NCBI RefSeq assembly: GCF_016808335.1
Contig: NC_053147.1
Span: 20,756,913-20,820,912, forward strand
Length of the DNA stretch: 64,000 nt
Direction: 5' to 3'
DNA from: Panicum virgatum
Lineage: Eukaryota > Streptophyta > Magnoliopsida > Poales > Poaceae
Of this stretch, positions 12,401 through 23,968 are shown one piece after another. Each line of letters begins with the position of its first letter. Position 1 is the stretch's first letter. The notes beneath the pieces are model-generated. The model ran no database searches, was not told the origin of the DNA, and saw nothing but the letters and a program-made list of their open reading frames with translations. Position numbers and translations under genes: made by a program.

Positions 12401-13770
12401 AGATGGTTGCTGAGACCTACCGCCCAGCCTGCCGAACTGGGTGAAGGGGATCAAGCTAGCACCACAAAGCTTGTGGTCCCGGCGGCATTCCACCTGTGGT
12501 GCCCGCCCTGGGTTGTGAGCTCTGTTGAGGATCCTGGAGACCTCATAGAGTCACTCCCACCTGCTCAGGGAGCTCCCGATGCATGGATCTCCGAGATCCG
12601 GGGCTACCTGAAAGACAATATCCTTCCTGATGACGATGCGTCCGCTGAGCGCATAGTACAATTGGCTAAACGCTACGCGGTGCATTTCCCAGGGAGAGGG
12701 ACGCGAGTTGCTCGCGGAGATCCATGGAGGCGAGTGTTGAAGTCATTTCTCATCTCGCACGCTTGTTGGTAAGGCCTTTCGGCATGGCTTCTACTGGCCG
12801 ATAGCACTGCAGGATGCGGCTGAGCTGGTAAAGTCCTGCAAAGCATGCCAGTTCCATGCAAAGCAAATACACACACCGGCTCAAGCTCTGTAAATGATCC
12901 CGCCCTCATGGCCATTCGCCGTATGGGGCGTGGATATCCTGGGGCCATTCCCCCGGGCCGTCGGCGGGTACCGGTTCCTCTACGTCGCCATTGACAAATT
13001 CACAAAATGGCCGGAAGTTACCCCTGTGGTGAACATCACCAAAAAAAATAGCAGTCGCATTCCTCAAGTCCATTGTGTGCAGATTTGACGTCCCAAACCG
13101 CATCATTGCGGACAACGGGACCCAATTCAAAAGCAGACTCTTCCAAGAGTACTGCGAGGACATCGGCATCCAGCTATGCTTTGCATCCGTGGCACACCCC
13201 CGTAGCAATGGACAGGTCGAGAGAGCGAATGCAGAGATCCTCAGGGGACTCAAGACCCGCACCTACAACTGCTTGAAGAAGTATGGTGCCAAATGGGTTG
13301 ATGAGCTTCCGTGCGTACTATGGGGCAACCGGACCATACCCAGCCGAGCCACCGGGGAGACTCCATTCTTCCTGGTCTACGGGGCTAAAGCATGCCTTCC
13401 CCCGGAAATTCACCTGGGCTCACCACGGGTCCAGGCTTTTGACGAATCCATGCAGGAACAGCAGCGGCGTGACGATGTGGACTTCGTTGACGAACGAAGG
13501 TGGCGAGCAGCAATCCGAAATGCACGCTACAACCAGGCGCTTAGGCGCTATCATCAACGGTTCATGCACAGTAAGGAGCTCCGGGCTAGCGACCTCGTCC
13601 TGAGGCGGATCCTGAACCGAGCAGGGCTCCACAAACTCTCCCTCATCTGGGAGGGGCCTTTCAAGGTTACAGAAGTATGCCGGCCCGGATGCGTTCGCCT
13701 TGCCACAGAAGATGGGGTGCCGCTGCCCAACCCATGGAATATAGAACATCTGCGTAAGTTTTACACTTAG
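12401..13770 (+). pseudogene. Ty3/gypsy integrase, frameshifted
   Basis: The integrase core is recognisable. The first catalytic Asp is in G-V-D-I-L-G-P-F (about 12925-12948), the second in A-D-N-G-T-Q-F (13110-13130), and the Glu in G-Q-V-E-R-A-N (13210-13230). A C-terminal segment with L-I-W-E-G-P-F-K-V-T ends at a stop, 13768-13770. A TAA at 12891-12893 precedes the core, and an eight-base A run near 13029-13037 carries a frame change between the first and second catalytic Asp. The zinc-binding N-terminus is only partly readable. It is inactive. Confidence 0.8.
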
Positions 13771-15269
13771 GCAGAGCAGGGAAATGAATTTTTCCTTTGT
13801 AATAAGATATAATTAGCGTGTGGCCCAGAGTGGTGGAGGTCCGCCCTCGTAAACCCGGCCTCTGGCATCCATCGCACCGTCGGCTAGCATTAACGCGCGG
13901 CCCAGAGCGGTAGAGGTCCGCCCTCATAAACCCGGCCTCTGGCATCCATCGCGCAAGCCATGTATATCAAGTTGCAAAGAAAAGATTGCTCCCAGTTCTG
14001 TCTTTGTGTCAAATTTTATTTCGCATTTCAATTCTCGAGTTTTTACCTTTCTAACCCCCGCGCGGACTTCCATTCTTGCCGCTACATCTAAGATCTGTAT
14101 TGAATTGCTGGACTACCGTACAGGTCCGGACCCCCTTGCTGCTGGGAGAGGGGTCCGGACCCCTAGGGACCTGCTCTGGAGAGGGGGTGCTTGTTTTCTA
14201 GTGTGATCCGGAGTCCTGTGTAGCCGCTTAGCCAGTTCCGTACCCAAAGCCTACACACTCCACCACCCTGTAACGAGTGCTCTAGTACCCGGAGCTTTGT
14301 AATTAGGGGCCCGGACCTCGTTCTAGCTCAAGGGTTGGCTTCCTAAGTCCTACACGGCAGGCCCAGCTCCATATCTTAAAGTATCGAGTATGACAGAATG
14401 ACCTCACCCACTGCTAGGAGGGGTCTGGAACGTCGGAGCCAGGTCCGGTAAAGTCGTGTTTGTTTCCTGGAGTGGTCCAGAGCCCTGTGTAGCGCCTTAG
14501 CCTGGTTCCGCACCCTAAGCCTACACACTCCACCACTCTGTAACAAGCATTGAACTGCCTGGACCTGTGTATCCGGAGCTCTGGACCTCGTACTAACCTG
14601 GGGGCCGGTCCAGAATTGGTCCCGCGGGTCTGCTACTAAGCTGTGACTTTGAGTGGTACGCAGGTTAAGCCTTGACTGGTGGTAGTTAGCCTCAAACCAT
14701 TGAGCCTACTTACCAGGGGGTCCCGACATCCGCTTTAAGGCTTCATGCAGATCGAGGTCCAGTCTTTGTGGTAGACAGACTCAAAACAACTGAGCCAGTC
14801 TCCCAGGGGGCCCGGAGCGTTCGCTTTGAGCCAGGCATCACGGATCGATTCTGCATACGTCAGACACCTAAGTTGCAGTATCATTACTACCATGCAAGCG
14901 AGTTTGATTTTCCTCTCTGTAGTTTTTTCTGCTATACAGGGAATAAGTCGCTCGTTCGAGTTGCAATTTGTGCTACACCTATGCCCAAGGACGCTTGCTC
15001 AACCTCATATGGGGGTCCGGAGTGTCTTCTTCGGCTCTGGTGGTAGATAGGTCCTAACAACTGAACCTATCTACCAGGGGGCCATGGCGCCGGGGTGCTG
15101 CATACCGCAACCAGAGCAACTGACAAATAGCTAAGTTGAAATTTTCCTTTATTAAAATTTTAACAAGTACAATATTTGTTACATAACACAAAAAAACAAA
15201 AGTACAATGTCCATCTCAGGAGTCTGCAGGCTCCCGCTTGAAGTAGGCGGCTACGAAGTCGACGACCTC
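13771..15269. repeat. Repeat-rich spacer between integrase and antisense gene
   Basis: Non-coding DNA with three layers of internal repetition. A 54-base unit is duplicated at 13822-13875 and 13899-13952 (offset 77). A block of about 70 bases around CTACACACTCCACCAC is duplicated at 14205-14275 and 14472-14544. Three related stem-loops lie at 14681-14714, 14770-14804 and 15042-15075. Frequent GGTCCGGACCC-like words occur throughout. AATAAA on the minus strand (15148-15153) belongs to the antisense gene. Confidence 0.7.
15148..15153 (-). promoter_or_regulatory. Poly(A) signal of the antisense gene
   Basis: AATAAA on the minus strand lies about 115 bases beyond the aORF stop, in an A/T-rich context. 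This suggests that the antisense gene has its own transcript end inside the element. Confidence 0.45.
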
Positions 15270-15632
15270 CTACACACTTTCCCGAGCGGTGGCCTCCGTC
15301 TCTGCCACTGGACCGTCGACGACGGGAGCTAGCGAGATGGCTGGGTCGTGGCTCCGGAGGCAGGTCAGAATGTGCTCCGCCACCATCCGGATCAGCTCGC
15401 GGCCCTCGGCTTCAAGCTGGCCAGCAAGGATAGTCTCCAAGCACTGGAGTCTGTCAGAAGCGGAGTTCAGCACTGGGAGGGCGTCAGCAATCGAAGCTGG
15501 CGGCTCCACCACTTGGATTGGACTCATTCCAAGTGGCACCAGCGCTTAGCTCGCTTCGCTCGCCCAGTCGACGATTCGCTGGGGCCCCCTGAGCTGGTCC
15601 TCCTGCAGCTTCCGGACCGCCTCCTGGGCCGC

Positions 15633-17192
15633 TGTAGCGAAAATGGCCTCTCATGCCATATTTCAATATAATATTTTGGCGATTGATGACACACACAATA
15701 CTTGGACTAATGTGATTGTTAAGATGACTATTCTCAGGCTTTTAGGTTCAAGTGATGACAAAGAGAAGAGAGGCGTAGCAAGGCCCGAAGGGCCACCCCT
15801 ACCCGGTTAGCGGACGGGGGTCGAGGGGGAGCCGCCCCTCGTGAGTCTCAGGGCAGCGCCCTGAAACCTCTTCGGTCCAAAGGACAAGAATCGAAGAGAC
15901 TGTGAAGAAATTCAATACACCGGTTGAACCGATGTTAAGGAAAAGACACACGCCGGTGTAATTGTCCAGAAGCTGGAAACTGAAGATACACTCACCGGAT
16001 TAACCGACGTTGAAGAAAATGCATACGTCGGTGCATTGCCAAACGAAGACCGATGAAAATACGTACACCGGTTGAACCGACGATGCATCGGTCAATTGCA
16101 TCGGTTCAGTTGTCCAGAGAGGTGGTTTTTGGAGGAACGTGAAGAAGTTACAATCACCGGTTAAACCGACGCTAATTTTACATACATCGGCTGATTGCAT
16201 CGGTTAAACCGGCGATACACAGGTTAATTGCTAACGGCTAGTTTTTCAAGTAGCAGTTTACTTACACCGGTTGAACCGATGATGGCTTTTGGGGTACGTC
16301 GGATTAACCGGCGTTACGCAGTTTTCTGGCAGCTTTTCTCCAACGGCTATATTTGCTTATGCTGCCTATATATACCCCCAAGGCCGGGTCATTTTAGAGT
16401 GCTGGAGTTCAAGGAAATATACAAGAGCTAAAGATCATCTCCAACCACCATAGAGCTTCATTGTACAACATATAGGCTTAAGCACACTTGTGAGAGTGCT
16501 TAGTGCTTGTTTAGGCTTAGTTCTTGAGAGAACTAGCTTGAGAGAAAGCCTTGCTGCGGCAAGCACCTTGTGTACTCGTCGTGTGACCCTCCGACTTGGT
16601 GTGGAGTGGCAACGACACTTTGTGCGGGGAAGGAGGCCCCTACTTGGTGTTAAAGCTCCAAGATAGAGAAGACGGTGCCGTGGTGACGCTTCGAGATAGA
16701 CGGTGGCGGTGACCTCGTCTTTGTGACTTGGCGTCACTTAGCTTTTGCTTGTCGGGAGCCTTGGAGGCGTGGCAAGACGGTGATCAAGCGAAGAGACTCG
16801 GCATCACACTTGTTCGTGTTGGACAAGTGGCCGTGGACGTAGGGAGGGACTTTGGTGTCCTAACCGAACCATGTTAAATCGTGTGTCTTGGTGTCTTCAC
16901 GGGAATTTGCATATCCTCTCCCTTACCGCTTTACTTACCGCATTACGTTTCCGCATTTACTCTTTCTTGCTTACCTTTACTTTCCTAGTTAGTTTGATTA
17001 GGATTGGCTATAGGTTGCAAGTCTTTTTGGGGTAAGTAGAGGGTAGCATAGATAAACCTTTGTCATAACTAGCATGTGTAGGACGTGTTAGGTTTATCTT
17101 ATGCAATTAGATTGAGCCCTAGGTTAAAAAGCGATTAGCGACCCTATTCACCCCCTCCCCCTCTAGGGTCGGACACCCTGGTGATCCTTACA
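15633..17192 (+). mobile_element. Copia (Sirevirus-like) solo LTR
   Basis: A 1560-base insertion with TG...CA ends (TGTAGCGAAAATGG to GTGATCCTTACA) is flanked by the perfect 5-bp target duplication GCCGC (15628-15632 and 17193-17197). No internal region is present, so it is a solo LTR left by LTR-LTR recombination. It carries at least six copies of a palindrome-like CACCGGTTGAACCGATG motif (15917-16315), a TATA box at 16366-16374, and a C-rich end CACCCCCTCCCCCTCTAGG. This resembles Sirevirus LTRs, which are known for palindromic repeats upstream of the promoter. Confidence 0.85.
16366..16374 (+). promoter_or_regulatory. TATA box of the solo LTR
   Basis: CTATATATAC sits just after the palindrome cluster and before the C-rich downstream half, the usual U3/R position in a Copia LTR. 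Confidence 0.5.
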
Positions 17193-18395
17193 GCCGCCTC
17201 CTGCACCCGGGTGTCCAGTGCTGCCTGGGCCGCCTCCACCTCGTGGGTCCTCTCCTGGAGCTTGGCCTCCTTCTTCGCCGCCGACTCCTTCAGGGACTTG
17301 AGGGCCTCGCGCTGACGTGCAAGCGTGAGCTCCATGTTGGTGGCGTGGGATTCTCGCTTTGCAAGGGACTTCCTATCCTCCTCAAGCTCCAGCTCGGCAA
17401 CAGCCTGCTTGCTGGCGGTCGCCTACAGCTCCTGGCGCCATTGGTGCAGAGACTCGGAGAGCTTGTCGAGCTCCAACTTGTGGACCTCAAGACCCTGGCT
17501 ACGAGACTCGAGCTCGGACCGCTGCGCAGCGAGGCTGGCCTCCTCCCGCAGCATCAGGGCCTTCTCCCGGCTTGCCAATGCAAACTCCCGGTCGAACACC
17601 TTCCGAAGATTGGCTCGGTAGGACTCAAGGTCGGCCTTGAGTTTGGACCGAACACGCGCAGCATGGGAGGCTTCGGCCTTCGTGCGCCCCTCCAGGCGGG
17701 TGTGCCAGTCACCGAGGCGCTAGCGCTTGCTCTCCAGAGCAGCCCACTCCCGCCGGAAGGCCACCTCGGCAGTAGAGGTCGCCTCCTCTATCAACTGCCG
17801 AACCCGGACCAGCACCTGGGGGAGGGGAGCCGCTTCCTCCTCCGGGGGACCTTGCAGGACCCGCCTACCAGAGACCACCTCCATCTCTTCCTCTACTGCA
17901 GGTTTGGAGCTGGGGGTGGGGACGTCCGGTACAGGCGTCGGGACCTCAGAAACCGAGGTACTTGCCGTTGCAGCGCCTGCTGCCGGGGTGCTCGCCGTTG
18001 CAGCGCCTGCTGCCGGGGTGCTCGCCGTTGCCGCGCCCGCTGCCGCTGTGCTCGCCGTCGCCAAGCTCGGTGTCGGCGCGGCTGCCACCGTAGCTGGGGC
18101 TTCGGGGGCCACCGCGTCGGGTGCAGCTGCGCCTAGCACTGGCGCACCTGCCGTCGCCGCGTCGGGCGTTGCTGCGCCTGGCACTGGCACATCCGCTGTC
18201 GCCGTGTCGGGCGTTGCTTCGCCTGGTGCTGGCGCACCCGCCGTCGCCGCGTTGGGCGCCATCGGGTTAGCGGAAGCCGCCGCACCCGAGCTCCCCGCAC
18301 CCGCCGCCGCTCCCGCCGTCACCGCCGAGGCCCCGGTCGCCTGGACCACCGCTGACGAGCCAGCGGCGGTGGAAGAACTGCTTGGGCGAGAGGTC

Positions 18396-18472
18396 CTAAC
18401 AAACAAAGAGAAGAAACCTTCAGCAAAAAGCGAAGCACCTAGAATAAGGGGAGTGAACGGAAGAACACCTAC
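18396..18472 (-). other. Predicted intron of the antisense gene
   Basis: On -, CTTCGGG is followed by GTAGGTGTTC (donor), a T-rich tract TTCTCTTTGTTTGTTAG (acceptor) and GACC. The 77-base segment is T-rich, unlike the GC-rich Ala/Pro coding sequence on both sides, and its Phe/Leu-rich translation interrupts a low-complexity protein. An intron is the simplest reading. Confidence 0.5.
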
Positions 18473-19263
18473 CCCGAAGCGCCGGGTCTCCAGCGCCCAC
18501 GGAGGCTCGGCGACTGCTTCTGCTGCTGCTGCTACTGCTCCTGTGGCGGCGGCGGAGGCGCACCTTGTGGCTGCTGGTGGTGGTGCTGCTGCTGCTCCCG
18601 ATGCGGCGGCGGAGGCGCACCTCACGGCGGCTGCTGCAGCTCCCGAGGCGGCGGCGGAGGCGCACCTCGCGGTTGTTGCTGCTGCTAACGAGGCGGCGGC
18701 GAAGGCGCGGCCCGTGGCTGTTGCTGCTGCTATTGTTGCAGCTGGGGGGTGGCATCTCCCGGCAGTGGTGGTGGCGGCGCGGCAACTTCGGGGTTCCCGC
18801 GAGGGCTGGGGGCCCGGGAGCTACCCTGGCCCACGTCCTCAGCGGTCCTCTGGTGATTCGCGGCGGGCTCCATAACTGGGGTCCCGTCGCCCCGGTGCAA
18901 CCTGCGCCGGCCTGCTTCCCCCGACGACGCGCCGGAGCTGCTACGGGCCTGGCTGGGACTACTCGTGGCGACGCTACCAGCCACGGCCTGCTTGCCCTTT
19001 GTAGTGGGGCCGGACCCCGCGGCGCTCGGCACGGCTTGTTCCCCGGACGCACCAGGGATCCGGATCCCACGGTCCGGGTCGCCTCCAGTCTGGCGCGCTG
19101 CCAGCCCACCATCGTCGAGGGTCGGCAGGGTAGCCAGCACCGCAGTCCTCAGGCGTGAGTCCTCGCAGAGGGGGACGACTCCCTGAGGAAGGATCAGGTG
19201 CTTCGGGATGAAGATCTCCCCGGTCATCGCCCGCACCAGGACCTCCAGGGCTTCCTGGTACAA

Positions 19264-22200
19264 TCATGTTTTGTGACTAGCTAAATCTTGAGCAAGGATG
19301 TTCCAAACACTCCTCTAGACCAATCTTCAGTACTATCCTTCCTTGATATTCATAAATCTTGCAATAACTCTCATCGACATCTGCAAATGATCCAAGCCGA
19401 AGGATATTCTTATCTCGGCTCAGCGAGAGCTTGACCACCTTACCTCATCGTCGTTGATTGTCCTTTCACCTTTTCTTCTGAATTTGAAAATCTTATATGG
19501 CGAGTTTGTACCATTTAGTTGAAGGGCCGTGCAAGAATCCAAAAGGGATGTGTTCTTGAACACATCGTCGTCATAAAGAGGTGGTAGACTTGTTGAAAAT
19601 GCCGTGATGATCAAAACTACTTATGTCATTGCTGTTAGAACGAGAGGGCATACAATACCTGAAGTCAGACCTGTTACCATTTGGACAACAATCAAGAAAA
19701 ATGTGTATTTCTCAATCAGCCACCCTGTCCACTTAATCCTTCGTGAAGTGTTCAACTCTTATCTGCATGGGAACATACCGTCAAGATCAACCTTCTCTAG
19801 TGTAACCTTTTCCTTCTGGCTTTGATGGGTATTATGTTTCTCTTCCCTTGAAAGTCTTTCGCTCCGAATCTCGGGACGAGATTCTTTTTAAGGGGGGTAG
19901 GCTGTGACATCCCAGAGTTTTAAAATGCTAAGCAAGAAATATTAAATATGATATCATGCATAATCAACCAAGAAAATGGAATCGAATACATTTATGTGTG
20001 CATGCATGTGTATGGGTATAGATGCATAGGTCAGAAACCGTAAATAATTTTGTAAATCAATGCAAGTATACATATGAAATCGAATAGGCGTCTCTCTAAA
20101 GTCATGCTAAATCAGAGTCTTGTTGAAGTCAAAGAGAGAAATAAAAGTTTGAACATAAAATGACAGGTCTTTTGAACCGAAGTATTCAAAGATTTAATTT
20201 ATCTGTCAGATTTCAAACTAATCTGCTTTGAAAATAATTTCTAAAATATAGCTCAAATGAATTTTTGTCCAAAATCAAAGTTGTAGGTTTTCAAAAGACA
20301 AACAAGTTTCATGTTCAAAGTTTTTCGAGGTATCACACGAAAATGGGAGAAAATTTTGAATTTCAAGGTGTATAGGACATTTTCTAATGCACTCAAGTTT
20401 TAAATTTTATCTTTCAAACGAAGCCTCAAATGAAAAAGTGCCTAAAACGAAAGTTGTAGATCTCGAAATTTTAAGCAAGTTTTATATTTAAAAGTTTTTC
20501 ATTTGACCTTTGGAATAGGGAGAAATATTGAGTTTTCACACTGGAATTTTAAACTTCGAGTTAATTACAGTTTTGCCCTCACCTTCATCTTCTACTCGGC
20601 TCACGCCGTTCATCTCCGTCTCACCGCCGGCGCGGCCACTGGCCATCCCACGCGTCGCGCCCCCAGCCAAACCTGTCCTCCGCGCCCCTGGTTTCGACGA
20701 GACCAGCCTCCCTGGCACCTCCCATGCGCGACACGCCGTCGAACGTCGTCGTCTCGCCGACACTGCTCTCGACGTCCGAGCCATGCGTCGCCGCGCCACT
20801 GCCCTCGCCGCCGCTCCAGCTGTCCTCCTCGGTTCATGACGCCAATTCCGAGTTCGCCTCTTCCTCTCCTCGCGCTAGAGCCAGAGCTCGAGCTCTCCCC
20901 TGCTCCGGAGCAGTGTCGCCGCTCGCCATGGTCGCCGGTCCTGCCTGAGCTCCGCGGAGTACCCTCTCCATCCTACCCCGACCCGATTTGATCCCACCTC
21001 TACCTTCACTTCGCCGCGCTGAAGCTCCCAGGCCGTTTCCCCACTGCGCAGGCCCGCCCAGAACAGCCGCTGGCTGCCATGGTTGCCGCCGCCCACGGCC
21101 TCCCCGCTGAGCTCCCACCTCCTGCCTTCCCCAGCTCCAATAGACCTCGGGAACGGTTTCAACTCGCCCCAACGGAGCTCCCAAGCCCAGCCAAGCCGCC
21201 TCCCACTCGCCGGAGTGCCGCAGCCGCGGCACAGGGCCGCCGCCGGCCGCCGCCGCCCGCGGACAGCCCGCTACGGGCCACCTCAGCCTCCACCGAGACC
21301 ATCTACAGGTGCGGCTCGACCTCCTCTCCATTTCCCCCAACCTAGCCCCCACCTCCGGTGCCTCTCCTCACCGGGAAACGGACCGCCGTCGTTCCTCTGT
21401 TCCTGGTCCGTCCAGGGACCTACGGTTAGAAGAAACAAACTTCCAGGGGCCTAGATGCAAAAGTTCGTTTCCTTTTTCTTTTGTTTTCAAAAACAGCAAA
21501 CTTGTAAATTCCATATAAAATCGTAAAAAATTCAGAAAAAATCAAACTAAAATGTTTTGGAATACTTAGATCAAAACCTACAACTTTTGTTACAGTCACA
21601 TGTTTATATTATGCTTATATTTTCATATAGGATAAAGATTAGATTAAATAGCACACAAATGTATCTCCTGTTGTAGTCATGAACTAAGGCTAGTTTTTGG
21701 ACAGAGTCCTAAACCCTAGATGAGTAGATTACTGTAAAAATTTGAGGACATTTTGACAACTCTAGCTATAGGTTTCATTAGATCTTGGTTTATGCTTGTG
21801 TTAAATAGAATTAAATCCACAGGGTTATATACTAGTTTTCTTGAGCTGAAATTTTTATGACAGTCTTATCTTTTTTCTAGATGCTATAGAAAAATTTTGG
21901 GAATTGTTAGTAATGTATAACTAGTTCTTTTGTTTTATTCATGAATAAGCTTTGTAAATCAAAAACCCTAGTTTCCTTCATTAGAAAAATCTCATAGTTT
22001 TACTAGAGCTTGGTTCTTAGTAGATGAGCATGCATGACAATTTTTAGAATCAATAACTTCCTACTTTGTTCTGTAAAAATAGATCTTTATCCCAGCAGAA
22101 GTTGTTTAACTTATTGTTCATGTTTAATCTGCTTCATGAAAATAGCTAAAAAATTTATTGTAAGTTGGTACTTCAGTTTTGTTCCTTGCATCAAAATTTC

Positions 22201-23968
22201 AACCCCACGAGCTATGGGTAATTATAGTTTTGGACAAAGCATGTTATCATTAGTTTTGTTAGAAGAAATAACTCTTATATGTTTTGGTATATAATGAAAA
22301 CCCCACTTTGATTTTATGAATTAAATTGTGTTAAATTCCTACTCTATAAATGACTGCCCAGGAAATATTAATTGATAAGTTTCCTCTCCAAACTCACATC
22401 ATGTTGGACTACAACTTTATCGTGAGGGAAAAATAATAAAACCTAAATCGCTAAACAATTAGGAGCTTTGCATTCATACATATGCATTGTTGCATTTCAT
22501 TTAGGTACGATACATGAACCACGTAAAGGATGTGACGTTTGAGCTGAGCCAGAAGACGGTGAATGGTGGACACGTCTAGAAGATGGATGGATGGATCCCG
22601 ATGTGCATGGCCGAAGGAAGATGCTCGCCGAGCAATCACCTTCTAACTAACACTGTCCTAGTGTTAATTCCAGGCAAGCCCCGGAGCATGTCCTACTATT
22701 TTAAATTTATGCAACTTATTACTGTTTCTATCTACTTGCGCATTTAAGTTTACATGAGTTGCTTGGAACCGTAGCTGCATGATCCTAGGTACCTATGCTT
22801 GAACACTAGTATGTGTAGTTCTCTAGTTGGCTAGGCTAATGGTTCGGTAGAAGTCGAGTGATTTCCTGTCACTCGCGAGAATTATAGGAGTTGAATGTTT
22901 ACTATATACTGCAACTATAAGGCTCACGGGCGGGGTTGTGGTACTTGTGATACCCCGTCTGTTTAGTGAAAATGGATAAGGCCGCAGTGTGTGGTAGTGG
23001 TGGTTAAGCGTTTGAACGTACTAAACACATGCCGAGAATATGGTAATCGGTAAGCTTAAGTACCTGATTGGCCCGGCGAGTGGACTTCTCCCTCACCTTC
23101 TTTGAACGTCGTTTCTCATGCGCGCACATGCGGGTGCAGAGTCGTCGTACTCTGTAGTCGAGGACGGTGACCCTGATCCACAACCCGGAAAGAAAGGGGA
23201 AATGTTGCACGTGTGACTCTGCGAGTAACCACGTGACGTGTGTTTAGGTCTGCCTGGCCAGGTTAACAAATTCGATTCGAATCGTCCATTTCTCACCGGT
23301 TATTGAGACTGCTTAACCCTTTTGCCACATAGAGTAATAAGTGAAAGATGATGGTGATGATGAATATGGTTGGTTGGATGATAAAAGATAATTATTTCCA
23401 CCATGTATGCTATTGGATAGATCCTCATCTAGAATGGTTAATTGAACTAGACCATGCAAGCTAAAACCTGCAATTAAGGATCTACTCTTACTGCTTTTCG
23501 GCAAACCAAACCCCTCAAGCCAAAAACCTTGCATGTCTAGATAAAGGGCTAAGTATACCCTTAGTCGGGTAAGCCTTGCTAAGTATTAGTATACTCAGCC
23601 TTGCTTGTGGCTTTGTTTTTCAGGTGGTACATCGGAGGTTGCGATTGACGTCATGTACGGGCTTCATCATGACGTCTTGTTTCGTCGCTAGACTATCGTT
23701 CGTTTTACGTCAAACTTGAGCTCTGTTGTTCTTTTATAAATTCAAACTTGGTTTGTAATATTAATTCAATTTCATACTATGTACTGTAAAATTTGTGGAA
23801 TGTTGCTTTCTCTGGACTGCTTTGTCGATCCTGTTTCAAGTGGTTTAATCGGGATTTTACCCGACAGCACTGCCGGATTGCTCTGTTTTAAGTGTGTGTT
23901 AACCCTAGTTACTGTTTCGGTGTTGGTTAGCGCACTTAAGCCGGATTAATTTAGGCGGGACTGCCACA
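19264..23968 (+). mobile_element. Ty3/gypsy remnant with a 4-kb 3' LTR
   Basis: Inserted in the antisense gene. 19264-19902 is a short 3' internal remnant without a recognisable ORF. It ends in the polypurine tract AAGGGGGGTAGGC. The LTR then runs 19903-23968, from TGTGACATCCC to GACTGCCACA (TG...CA, 4066 bases). The sequence before the tract (CTCGGGACGAGATTC) and the tail CTTGCTAAGTATTAGTATAC resemble the 3' region and LTR of Tekay/Del-type elements. Long overlapping ORFs at 20500-21450 are high-GC LTR sequence, not genes. The 5' LTR and coding region are absent, and no target duplication could be recognised. Confidence 0.65.

Noticed and set aside
17243..18875. Long + strand ORFs opposite the antisense gene
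   Set aside because: They mirror the Ala/Pro-rich repeats of the minus frame and lack any motif.
20503..21454. Apparent GC-rich gene inside the 4-kb LTR
   Set aside because: Overlapping ORFs in all frames within LTR boundaries, low-complexity translation, and no splice or domain support.
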